Positions 11,417 through 21,718 of a DNA stretch of 64,000 bases are shown one piece after another. Origin of the DNA: Aphrocallistes beatrix (Eukaryota > Porifera > Hexactinellida > Sceptrulophora > Aphrocallistidae); contig OY725489.1 of the NCBI GenBank assembly GCA_963281255.1, positions 7,316,523 through 7,380,522 on the forward strand, in the 5' to 3' direction. The notes under the pieces are model-generated. The model was not told where the DNA came from. It was given only the letters and a program-made list of their open reading frames with translations, and ran no database searches. Position numbers and translations under genes: made by a program. How positions within the stretch are numbered: the stretch's first letter is position 1; each line of letters begins with the position of its first letter.

Positions 11417-12540
11417 CTAGTCCTGACAATCTCCTGAACAGGCACACAGTGCAGTGCATTTTAACATAGCTTTAACACATTTGCATTGACCACGGCATCC
11501 CTTCTTACAGCCACAATGTATCAGCTCATAACATGACTTAGAAGCTTCTGGAAGAGTAGTCCAGAAAGGTTGCCACTCAGAATATTGCTTGGTCCATCCC
11601 CAGTCAGAAGGATTTGGCAATTGTGGACTGGAAGACAAACATAAATTCCAGCAATAGCACTGAAAACGGCCACGCTTTATGTGTTGTTCCAATGCAGCCT
11701 GTGTAGGTGGAATATTCTCCAGTATACGAGATGACTGGGCAAACAGTTGTTTTCTGGCATCGTTGACCCTGCTTAGCTCGCTAGTTCTGCAATACATCAA
11801 AACAACAAATCGTTCTAATTTTTCATTGACATATCACTAATTACTTCTGTCATGATCGCTAACTGTTCAAATGCTCCAGTGACCTCGGGATAGGCATTCC
11901 AAGTTGACCAGGCAGTCTTCTTCCCTATGCCAGCAAATGAAGACACAGTGTCACAGCCTGTAAGTGCATGGAACATTGGAAGGGTAGAAGATTTCCTAGG
12001 TCCCAAGGCTGCAGCTACTTCATGGATTGTGATGACCCGGAAATTTCCACCAGTACCAAACGCCACCCAGAGTTCATCTGGCTCTATTTTACTTAGTGTC
12101 GCTATTGCAATAACCACGACATCTGTATCAACTGTACGCAGTAACAATCTCTTATGTCCCTTCTTGACGGCATCTGCCATATGTAAAAATAGACGCGTGT
12201 CGGCTTCCTCGTGACTGCATGGAACCAATCCTGCCAGGTCAGCTTGATGAAAAGAGCAATTCACATTTGGTCCATCAGTTGCATACACTTCCCTGCCTTT
12301 TATTTGTAAAAGGGAGACCTGGCGTGATAGGAAGTTAAAAGGTTCTGTTTTATTTTCGTCCACTCGACGCTCTTAAGAAATCTTTCCAGTTCTTTGGCAT
12401 CGCTGCAGTGGGAACTACTCGTCTACGTATACCTTTTCCCCTATTTAGTCTGGCAGCACCCTTGAAGCTATTAGGTTGATAGACATCCCAAACAATGTCA
12501 ACGCGTGTGGCATTAAATACTAGGCTAAACTCGACCTGAT
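11417..12540 (-). pseudogene. FEN1/XPG-like (PIN-fold) nuclease with Cys-rich C terminus, frameshifted
   Basis: Read on the minus strand, exon-like sequence follows a possible acceptor (cctttatcag) near 12,541. The order is: a basic stretch (NRGKGIRRRV); NWKDFLR; a frame change near 12,370; then DENKTEPFNFLS; an acidic motif HEEADTRLFLH; DTDVVVIAI; and LTGCDTVSSFAGIGKKTA. The last motif looks like the helix-3-turn-helix of FEN1-type nucleases, and the acidic motifs fit their metal site. A second frame change near 11,826 leads into a C-terminal part with many cysteines (CGCKKGCRGQCKCVKAMLKC), a probable zinc-binding knuckle. Proteins with this LTGCDT motif are multi-copy in animal genomes (family knowledge). 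The N terminus is missing and the gene is broken. The nuclease assignment comes from motifs only. Confidence 0.7.
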
Positions 12541-12774
12541 AAAGGATAAAATGTTGTATAGATAATGTTTGTCAAGTATACAAACTAAAACCAATACGAT
12601 GAAATAAAAAATATCAGCAATTTCAGTATAAATAGAATGGTGAAAACCTAACAAAAGCAGTGAAATTTTAATATATCCATTCGAGCCTTTCAACTATATA
12701 TGATTTCCTATTCAACGATAACATAATTGCTATGTGCAACCAACCAAATACGAGTTGATAAATTGATCCAATAC

Positions 12775-12946
12775 AGTGGAACCTGCTAATGACGTCCACC
12801 CAACTTCACCCAAGGGCCTGCCAAAAATGACCGTTTTACGATGGTGGCCGTTATACGCAGGTCACTTGCCATTAAAGTACATGTCAAGGGATAAAGTGCC
12901 GTTGTAGACAGGTGCCCGCTATATAGAGTGGCTGTTATAGCAGGTC
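12775..12946. mobile_element. Tigger-like MITE fragment
   Basis: It begins CAGTGGAACCTGCTAATGAC and contains 'gccgttatacgcaggtc'. The right end reads 'gctgttatagcaggt'. It lies within the right half of the 2.47-kb element, between two copies of a 'ttcaacgataacata' block. Confidence 0.5.
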
Positions 12947-13860
12947 TAATGCACATGACTTCTTATTCAACGATAACATACTTGTTATATGTAACCAACC
13001 AAATGGAGCTTTAAACAGCATTACCATATATGGAATGGTGTTAAAACCGCAAAACTCAAAAACCAGTAAGATTTAGTTAAATTGAGTATAGCCTTTCAAA
13101 TCAGCTTATATGATTTCCTATACAAAGATAATACATTTGCCATGTCTAATTAGAGCCAAATTCGAGTTTTAAGCAGTATTACCATATATGGAAGGTGTGA
13201 ACATCAAAATAGGCGCCAAAGTCGAAATACGCACTTTTCAAAATGGGTCCTGATCTTTAAATGAACCTTATGCTGTATAGAACCATTGTACCAAAATTCA
13301 TGCTTGTACCATAAAATGCACAATTCCTTCTATTATTTTAGTTTATCTGCTACACTATACGTTCAAATTCGAAGAGATACTAAAAATCTTATTTCATATT
13401 CGAAATCTATACATTCGAATTAGTCATAGTTGAACATATCTAATAAATTATTAAACTCAATGAACAATCTTATCGGCCTGAGCCACTATAGGCTATCATG
13501 TAGAGTGGTCATAAACTACTTCATACTATGGAATGTCGACTCTCATACTCGGGTCTTTAAACCCGGGTTCATTGTTTATTATTGACATCTCGTAATCTAT
13601 TCAAGTTAGACATGGGAATCCTATTATTGTTGAATAGGAAGTCATATTTTTGGAATCCATTGTTAACTGACCTCAACTATGTGAATAATGTGAGTTATTT
13701 GGTTTTCACACTTGTTTTTTACAGATTTAAGATACAATTTAAGCTCATTTTAAACGGTAGTTAATGGATGATTGATAATTACAAAAAGTTAGGAATGAAT
13801 GATTATTTGGAAAAATTTAACTGTGACTAATTCGAATGCGAATTATACGAATCTGGAATA

Positions 13861-15007
13861 CGAAGGAAAGTTATTGAGGTTATAATTCTGAATTGATCAA
13901 AAAATACTAGCTTAATCATGAATGAATTTGCATATTTTTCACTTAATACAAAGAACTATCTTTCCCTTCTTGATTTTTGATTGTACACTCAATTCTCCTG
14001 GGATTTGTGTTCGAAACGCAAACCGCTACCAGGGATTTACTTGCCACTTTTTTTAACTTGCTATTTACTATATTTTTGCTCTTTTGGAGGAAAAATGTAG
14101 TAAGCAAATTTTCATGACACTTTGAGAAACTGGACATGGTTAACATTAAGACAATTCAGATTCTGATATTGCTCAAATATTTCCGCGAATCGCTCGATGA
14201 ACACTCGATTCGGTCTTATATTACGCGAGCAATAATTAGTCACCCCATCCTAACTAAATGCCGGTCCAAAAATGGATATCAGATGGAAGTAATTAAAACT
14301 AGAACTAAAATACATAGAGAAACATAAAGTAGCAAGAAAAAGTTTTTAAAATCCATGCAACTTTTTTTGTCAACCCTGGAATCTTTGATCGTATTGTATA
14401 TGCCTACTAACACAAGCATGTCCTATATATATACAATCAAATCCGCTGAATAGGGACGCATCGGGTTTCGATATTTTGTCACGATACCGTAACCGTTCAT
14501 TTTGTTAAATGCTTCAAAATTCGAATATATTTTTGATTCATACTTAAAATTTCTGTGCTGTATTTTATGTATGATACTGTACTAAAGCTAACAGCAATAT
14601 GATGGGATGTTGGATAAAATACTTGTAGATTACAATGGAAATATTGTGTCACATATCTAACTTAAAAATGATCATTTCCGCGTAATATATATTCTAATAG
14701 CTATAATTAGTCGTTATAAAACTGCAGCAGTGTAATACGCAATTTCTTTACAAACTAGTATATTTTAGTATGCTCTAGAAATGATATATAATACTCTCAT
14801 TTAAATAGAATTCAATACATTTCAAACTATCTTCAACTATCGCAGCTAACAATTTCAACTCCACTTTACGACCGTATCAGCACATAATGTGAGTTCATCC
14901 ATATTTGATTACTTCTAATCAGATAATAATAACATCGCAGAGTGTGAATGGATATTTGACTGCATCAAGCTTCATTATTAGAGTGTGAATTTCGAGACAT
15001 TTCGCAA
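13861..15007. other. No gene seen
   Basis: More than 1 kb of AT-rich sequence. A short 'acaatcaaatccgctgaatagg' at about 14,435 may be a remnant of the pogo-like MITE family. There is no coding signal. Confidence 0.5.
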
Positions 15008-15551
15008 ATCGTATATATTAAAATGCTAGGATTTTTTTATTTATTTATTTGTGTGTTTGTCCGAATTGATTGAAGAATTGGGAAGTAGTAGAGGTGTGAA
15101 AATTTGCATGTAGGTGTCAAATGATATGCCTACGATTAAGTTCTAAGATCTAAGCGAAATTTTCACATCTCTGCAAAAAAAATGGAAAACAATTTTTCGC
15201 ACCTTTTCTATACAAAATAAATGACTATACTATTACAATAGAAATCATTGTACCAGTACACTAGGACACTAGGACACTACAATAAATAGATCGTCATTGT
15301 TATTAATACTTCAAAGCCACAACTTATGTTTGATATCTTAAATATATTATAGTGCATGGCTATAAAAAAGATTATCTGCATATTTTCACACCTTTATATA
15401 CATATTTTTGCACCATTTGATGAATTTTGAAAATAATGCTAGAGACTAGCTTCCAACGGGTGACATGGGGTTTTCAGGGGTGTAGATTTCGAATATCATA
15501 TTTTCAGATCGATATAATGAATTATTTGTTTACTTTTGTTTACAATAGATA

Positions 15552-16843
15552 CAGGGTGTTCAATAAGTTCGTGGAATTTAGCATATATGTAACTAGTATA
15601 GTAATTGTTAATTTTTAATTTTCAACATAATTCCCTTTTAGTTCAATACATTTAAGCCATCTATCTTTAAGTTTCTCTATATCATGATGAAAGAATGTTT
15701 TGTCTTGAGTGTCCAGCCAGTCTTCAAAACGCGATTCCAAGGCATCATCTTCGTCAAAACTCTTTCCACGTAGTGCTTGCTTAGCATTAGGAAATAGATA
15801 AAAGTCACTGGGAGCTAAATCAGGACTGTAGGGTGGGTGGTTCAGCCTTTTTAAAGCCACAATTTCTTATTGCCTCTTGTGCAATATGGCTTTTGTGGGA
15901 TGGGGCATTATCGTTTAAAAAGAGTGGAATTTTCTTAAGCATCCCACGCCTATTTGTCTTTATTGAATAACGTAATCTCGTCATTAGATTAGCATAATAT
16001 GCTCCAGTAACAGTTGTATTCTTTGGGAGGTAATCTAGCAACAATGGTCCCTTAGAATCCCAAAATATTGATAGCATCACCTTTGATTTCGACTTTGGAC
16101 AAGGATTACCAAGTCGAGGGACTTTGGGCTTGGGGGAATCTTCATGTCTCCCTTCTGCGGCCTCGTTAATAGTTAAAGGATCATGGTAGTATATCCAGGT
16201 TTCATCTCCTGTAACCAGTCTTGCGTGAAAATTTGGATTGGACATATACAGGTCAAGCATTCTCTTGCTAGTCTCCACTCTGACCCGTATTTGATCTTCA
16301 GATAACATTTTTGGCATCCACTTTGCTTTGAATTTCTTGAGCCCAAGTTGGTCATGAATAATTGAGTGAATAGTCCCAATTGATAAATCTACTCTATTCG
16401 CAATATTTCTTATCGATATGCAGTGATCCTCTCTATCATATCAGTAATAGAGTGGATCGTGTCTGGATGGTGTGAAAATTGGGATCTTCCTGATCGAGGG
16501 TCATCTGTTATACTTTGTCTTTCACGTTTGAATTCAGCATGTCATTTTGCAACCATAGATTGACTTGGGGCATTGTCATTGAGAACCTCTCATCTCTTTA
16601 AACGTTTCTGTATCGCTAAATCCTTTTTTACAGATGAATTTAATGACTGCCCGATGCTCTAAATTCTCAAAATTCATTTTTTCTCAAACAACACAAAGGA
16701 AGATCTGAATATTTATCAGAATATCGTTGCTAGGAAAAATCTAAGTAAATACAAAAAATATGATTAAAGTATCCTAAGCTAAAGATACCCACCCTCTATT
16801 AGTATTCTAAATACTATTTTCCACGAACTTATTGAACACCCTG
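15552..16843 (-). mobile_element. mariner transposon, full length, decayed
   Basis: Inverted ends CAGGGTGTTCAATAAGTTCG and TTCCACGAACTTATTGAACA(CCCTG) delimit 1,292 bp, flanked by TA. The length and single minus-strand transposase gene are usual for mariner. Neighbouring B units show the uninterrupted 'gatacataaag' site, confirming the borders. Confidence 0.93.
15615..16677 (-). pseudogene. mariner transposase (DD34D type), broken
   Basis: The gene starts at the ATG at 16,677 (MNFENLEHRAVIKFICKKGF). It shows the catalytic motifs GDETWIYY, NDNAPSH and YSPDLAPSDF in order, with the last two aspartates spaced as in mariner DD34D enzymes. Three overlapping reading frames are needed. A stop or frame change occurs after FKEM near 16,590, others near 16,320, and a shift near 15,840. 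It no longer encodes an active enzyme. Confidence 0.92.
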
Positions 16844-17385
16844 TACATAAAGTAAACAAATCTCAAAAATATGCTAGAAACTAGCTTCCAACGGTTGACA
16901 TGGGGTTTTTAGGGGTGTAGATTTCGAATATCATATTTTCAGATCGATGTAATGAATTATTTGTTTACTTTTGTTTACAATAGATACATTAAGTAAACAA
17001 ATCTCAAAAATATGCCAGAAACTTGCTTTAAACGGTTGAGATGGGGTTTCCAGGGGTGTAGATTTCGAATATCATATTTTCGAGTAATTTTATGACCAAT
17101 TTGTTTACTTTTGTTTACAATAGATACATAAAGTAAACAAATTACAAAAATGGGCTAGAATCTAGCTTCCAACGGCTGACATGGGGTTTGTAGTGCTGTA
17201 GATTTTGAATATTCTATTTTCAGATCCATATGAGAAATTATTCGTCGACCTTTGTTTACAATTTTTATTTCAAGAAAAAAAATCCAAAATATGTTTGATT
17301 GAGTGACTCCAGGCGCCCGCAGGGCGACTCTGCGGACACGCAGTGTCCGCAAGCCGCGCAGCGCAAGCAAGCAAAGCGTGCTTGT

Positions 17386-17699
17386 ATTAATGTAAATATA
17401 TATCTGGCAGAGAACAGATTAATAAAAATTGTCATTGAGAAATATTTACATAAAATATGATGAATTCCTTGCCAGCTTGTAACGGTTATGTACTTGTTCA
17501 ATTTATCAACTCTAATTTCGCCTACTCCAATTTTGTCTACTAATTGGAAATCAGTTATATTTCACCTACTAATCTTTGAAACGATATTGTTACTCACAAA
17601 CAGTTCATTTTGCTATTCACTGCTTTCAGATGAAATCAATTTATGTTTACTTCTATTTAATACTCAAGTCAATGCCAATATTAATGAGAAAAAACAAGT
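17386..17699. other. No gene seen
   Basis: AT-rich sequence without a recognised element. Confidence 0.5.
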
Positions 17700-17790
17700 A
17701 AATTTTATATATTAAAACGCTAGGATTTTTTGTTTGTTCGTTTGACTGTTTGTCCGAATTGCTTGAAGAATTGCCAAGTCGTAGAGATAA
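17700..17790 (+). repeat. Family B 5' end fragment
   Basis: It contains tatatattaaaacgctagg, a TTTG-rich run and 'tccgaattgcttgaagaattgcc', then diverges. Confidence 0.65.
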
Positions 17791-17893
17791 AATTAATAAA
17801 ATGGCTACAAAATTAATGAAATACTTCAAAATTAATACGGCGGATGCTGGATATAAGAACATATTCTTATATCCGGAATAAATTATATATAGT

Positions 17894-18330
17894 ACAAGCC
17901 CGCTTCGCTTGCTTGCGCTGCGCGGCTGGTGAACACTTTGTGTCCGCAAGAGACGCCGTTTGGGGATTCATTATAAAGGAGATAACTTCTCTAAACACAT
18001 CTGTCCTAATGTTATAATCGATATCACTCAAAGAATCACCAAATTTGTCAATTTATTAAATTTTGATGCGTAATGATGACGTCATAACAGAGTGATGAAT
18101 CATCATTTTTAATAAAGATTTTATCATATTCGAAAAATATTAATATGTATACACATTATATTAAAGTTTCAACCTTAAATCACCTAATTATATAAAAGGT
18201 GACAATGGCGTCATAATTCCATGCTGCATCGACATTTTCGTCTGAGCTCAGAACTTACTGGAGCCATAGCCAAAAGACTCCCGCATGGTAAAAATCAGCT
18301 CTCTGCGTCTGGCGGTTTCTTCATTGATAT
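17894..18330 (-). mobile_element. Helitron-like family A copy (minus)
   Basis: From the 3' end acaagcccgcttcgcttgc through a TGACGTCA block to 'gcggtttcttcattg', then a short TA run. The 5' terminus is lost. Confidence 0.75.
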
Positions 18331-18342
18331 ATATATATATAT

Positions 18343-19365
18343 ACAAGCACGCTTCGCTTGCTTGCGCTGCGCGGCTTGCAAAAACTGCGGGTCCCTGGAG
18401 CTACTCAATCAAACATATTTTGGGATTTTTTCCTTTATATAAATATTTTAAACAAAGGCCAACGAATAATTTCTCATATGGATCCGAAAATATATTATTC
18501 GAAATCTATAGCACTAAAAACCCCATGTCAACCGTTGGAAACTACTCTCTGGCCGATTTTTGTAATTTGTTTACTTTATGTATATATTGTAAACAAAAGT
18601 AAACAAATTGATCATCAAATTTACTCAAAAGTATGATATTCGAAATCTACACCCCTGAAAACCTCCTGTCAACCGTTGAAAGCAAGTTTCTAGCATATTT
18701 TTGAGATTGGTTTACTTTATGTATCTATTGTAAACAAAGGTAAACAAATTGATGATCAAATTTACTCGAAAATATGATATTCGAAATCTACACCCCTGAA
18801 AACCCCATGTCAACCGTTGGAAGCTAGTTTCTAGCATATTTTTGAGATTTGTTTACTTTATGTATCTAATGTAGACAAAAGTAAACAAATAATTAATCAT
18901 ATATTTCTGAAAATATGATATTCGAAATCTACACCCCTAAAAACCCCATGTCACCCGTTGGAAGCTAGTCTCTAGCATTATTTTCAAAATTCATCAAATG
19001 TTGTGAAAATATGTATATAAAGGTGTGAAAATAAGCAGATAATATTTTTTATTGCCAAATACTATAATACATTTAAGATATCAAACATAAGTTGTGGCTT
19101 TGAAATATTAATAACAATGACGATCTGTTGTAGTGTCGTACAATGGTTTCTATTGTGATAGTGTAGTCATATATTTTGTATAGAAAAGGTGTGAAAATTG
19201 TTTTCAATTTCTTTTGCAGAGGTGTGAAAATTTCGCTTAGATCTTGAAACTTAATCGTAGATGCCAATTTTCACATCTCTACGACTTGCCAATTCTTCAA
19301 TCAATTCGGACAAACAAACAAACAAACAAATAAACAAAAAAATCCTAGCATTTTAATATATAAGA
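18343..19365 (-). mobile_element. Helitron-like family B copy, complete
   Basis: Both ends are present: 3' hairpins at 18,343 (acaagcacgcttcgc) and the 5' TCTTATATATTAAAATGC ending at 19,365. Between lie about four units of 140 bp, then the 5' region with a (CAAA)n run. 1,023 bp, no coding capacity. This is the best reference copy of family B in the window. Confidence 0.85.
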
Positions 19366-19386
19366 TATACATATACATATTCTAAC

Positions 19387-20469
19387 GGGACGCCGGAATT
19401 AGACCAACGCAGAGGTAGGAATTAGACCAACGTTTGAGGTAGGAATAAGACCAACGCAGAGGTAGGAATTAGACCAACGCTTTTTTAAAGTTAGGAACAA
19501 GACCAACGGAGAGGTAGGAATTAGACCAACGTTTAAGGTAGGAATTAGACCAACGCAGAGGTAGGAATTAGACCAACGTTTAAGGTAGGAATAAGACCAA
19601 CGCAGAGGTTGGAATGAGATCACTTTTTAACAGCTATTAACCCTACGTTTACTTGGGGTCCAAGGTATAAATAGAAAAACCCCACTTTCATTTTCAATTT
19701 CAATTCACTTTCAATTAACTTTCACTTTCAATTCAACATTCCTGGGAGAAGTAGTGTAAACATGTTGATTTAGATTGAAAACAGTGCAACTATACAAAAT
19801 TTCTCCTTTGCACCTAACTCAAAAGGCTTACTTTCACTTTGCTCTTATAATGAATGTTTCCGACATAAAATGCCTGCTTTCGCCCTTATTTGGCTACATT
19901 CTTTTCTGAAAATGTCACTGTACCCCCCCCAACATGGACTTGAAAATGCCTCAGATCACGCTCAATTTCAATTTGCTCCTAACTCAAAAGGCTTACTTTC
20001 ACTTTGCTCTTATAATGTTTCCAACATAAAACGCCTGCTTTCGCTCTCATTTGGCCACATTATTTTCTGAAAATGTCACTATGCCCCCCACAGGGAACTG
20101 AATGTTGGTCTAATTCCTAGCATCAGGCTAGTTGGTCATATTCCTACCTAAATGTTGGTCTTATTCCGCTGCCCCTTCTAATTCCTACCACTGCGTTGGT
20201 CTTATTCCTACCTTAAACGTTGGTCTAATTCCTACCTCTGCGTTGTTCTTATTCCTACCTCTGCGTTGGTCTTGTTCCTAACTCTAAAAAAGCGTTGGTC
20301 TAATTCCTACCTTTGCGTTGGTCTTGTTCCTAACTCTAAAAAAGCATTGGTCTAATTCCTACCTCTGCGTTGGTCTTATTCCTAACTTTAAAAAAGCGTT
20401 GGTCTATTTCCTAGCATCAGGCTAGTTGGTCTTATTCCTACCTAAACGTTGGTCTTATTCCGCTCCCCC
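19387..20469. mobile_element. Element with minisatellite terminal repeats
   Basis: Both ends are arrays of 'ggtaggaattagaccaacg(cagag)' in opposite orientation. The outermost bases are GGGACGCCGGAATTAGACC and GGTCTTATTCCGCTCCCCC. The 8-mer attctaac flanks it at 19,379-19,386 and 20,470-20,477, showing transposition. The centre has TATAAATA at about 19,666, a (TTTCAATT)n-like stretch and two copies of 'ctaactcaaaaggcttactttcactttgctcttataatg'. A fragment of the central region recurs inverted at 62,723-62,825. There is no convincing ORF. The superfamily is unknown; the 8-bp duplication allows hAT- or P-like. Confidence 0.85.
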
Positions 20470-20477
20470 ATTCTAAC

Positions 20478-21240
20478 CGTTTTCGAGTAGAATGTTCTTA
20501 TATTCAGTATGTGTTCTTATAACTGGTAAGACGAAAGCTGAATACGGATATTTGGTTCACAAACGTTTATTTTTAACCTTGATGGATCTATAGTGACCTG
20601 TTTCTCGAATCTTTTGAGTTTTGAGCAGAAAAATTATGTCTTTGCTCTTACTACCTACTATTTGAGTGCAATAAAATAATCCAATAATCAGAACAAACAT
20701 ACGCATACTAAATATTCGAAAGGTAATCGTCCAAAGCAGTGGCTCCAAACCTTGGGTTCATGAAGTCCTTAGTAATCCACAGAAAACATCTGCGGGTGTA
20801 CATGATTCAAAATTTTGTATTACAGTTAATAGGAGGGGTCCACATAGGATAGAAAAAATTGCTATATGGATCCACAGCAAAACAGAAAATCGCAGATCTA
20901 AGGTATATAAGAAGAATTAAATTAATTGCCGATTGAGATATAGAATTGGACCTGAAACTTATTGAATGTCCTACTACAAAGAAATTGGGTTCATCTAAAC
21001 TAATGTACAAGTAATAAGAGTAGAACAAATTAATCATATAAATTGTGTCAGTCTTTTCACTAATTTTGTAGACATTTAACTAAATTTGTTAGTGCCATAA
21101 TTAGAACTTACATATATATTGCTTCATTGATAAAATAAATTTTTGTAGAACACTACAGTATGCTGTCATTGTTATATTAGTAAGACTTCAATGCATTAGA
21201 TTACTTACAATATACAAGTATATGTCTTAATTTTATTACA
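20478..21240. other. No gene seen; possible MITE end at 20,735
   Basis: The stretch 'cagtggctccaaaccttggg' at about 20,735 resembles a hAT MITE end, but I cannot find its partner. The rest is AT-rich and unremarkable. Confidence 0.4.
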
Positions 21241-21370
21241 GAGTGTATTTCGAACCTTTACTATTTACATATTTTAACAACATTTGATAAATTTTGAAAA
21301 TATGCTAGAGACAACTTTCAACGATTGACACGGGGTTTTGGGGTGTTGTTAGGATATTACTTTTATCATT
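21241..21370 (+). repeat. Family B fragment
   Basis: It contains 'tttgataaattttgaaaatatgctagagacaactttcaacgattgacacggggtttt', a diverged family B segment. Confidence 0.6.
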
Positions 21371-21404
21371 AAACAAACTTTGCTATGGAGGTGATAAAGT
21401 ATGA

Positions 21405-21580
21405 ATATACTTATAGAAGCCACACGTGATGATATTTCGGGAAAAAATTATGATAGTGCACATATACACAATAAAGAGATCCTAAATGCAAAATTTGGAA
21501 AAAATCGGACAGTTTGATTTCGCAGTAGCGCGCATTAAGTGAATACATGAATACATACGGACGGACGAAATACGTCGTCC
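21405..21580 (-). repeat. Microsatellite-linked repeat, copy 1
   Basis: On the minus strand this matches the sequence following the (GTAT)n at 36,851: 'cgcgctactgcgaaatc', 'gtccgattttttccaaatt', 'tatatgtgcactatcat'. Here the tetranucleotide run is reduced to 'gaatacatacggac'. Confidence 0.6.
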
Positions 21581-21718
21581 ATGCCACGGTGCACTTCTTT
21601 TCAGCAGCTGCACTAAAAAGAAACATTAAGAAATACTCGTATAAACCTTTTAAGTAGTATGTTATTTGAATTTTTTTAGTCAAAATATTATTTCACACAA
21701 TTCTATTAGCAATTTAGC

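Larger units (their letters stand above)
10885..13357 (-). mobile_element. 2.47-kb DNA transposon carrying a FEN1/XPG-like gene
   Basis: The terminal repeats are TAGTGCAGCAGA and TCTGCTACACTA (12 bp, one mismatch). The flanking 'tac' (10,882-10,884 and 13,358-13,360) is present only once at the matching position of the MITE at 38,439 (aatac|gttcaaa), which supports a 3-bp target duplication. Just inside are near-identical inverted arms of about 320 bp (10,902-11,226 and about 13,013-13,330) with an internal duplicated block holding 'ccatatatggtaat'. The cargo is one minus-strand gene relic. No DDE transposase is visible. Academ-superfamily transposons are known to carry XPG-like nucleases and make short duplications, so a deleted Academ relative is my best guess. 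Confidence 0.7.
10801..13860. mobile_element. Tc1-type MITE split by a larger element
   Basis: The left part, 10,801-10,884, and the right part, from 13,358, match the MITE at 38,439 on each side of the larger element's insertion. The left end reads CACCAAACGGACAAAAATAT. The right part is further disrupted at 13,520-13,770 and has no terminal CCGCTTAGTG, so the copy is incomplete. Confidence 0.75.
15008..17385 (+). mobile_element. Helitron-like family B copy, near complete, split by mariner
   Basis: It starts tatatattaaaatgctagg (the initial TC is altered) and carries the family 5' region, then about four 140-bp units, and ends with the shared hairpins at gcgtgcttgt. A mariner (15,552-16,843) sits in the first unit at its 'agata|cataaag' TA. 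Without the mariner the copy would be about 1.08 kb. Confidence 0.85.

Noticed and set aside
10885..13357. CACTA (EnSpm) transposon
   Set aside because: The ends read TAGTG at the left and CACTA at the right, the reverse of the CACTA...TAGTG order, so this family does not fit despite the 3-bp duplication.
19399..19623. CRISPR-like tandem repeats
   Set aside because: The units are adjacent without unique spacers, mirrored at 20,100-20,469, and bounded by an 8-bp duplication; they are transposon ends in animal DNA.
21411..21683. 90-codon minus-strand frame upstream of the ZYG11 relic
   Set aside because: It lies partly in the microsatellite-linked repeat and has no recognisable domain.
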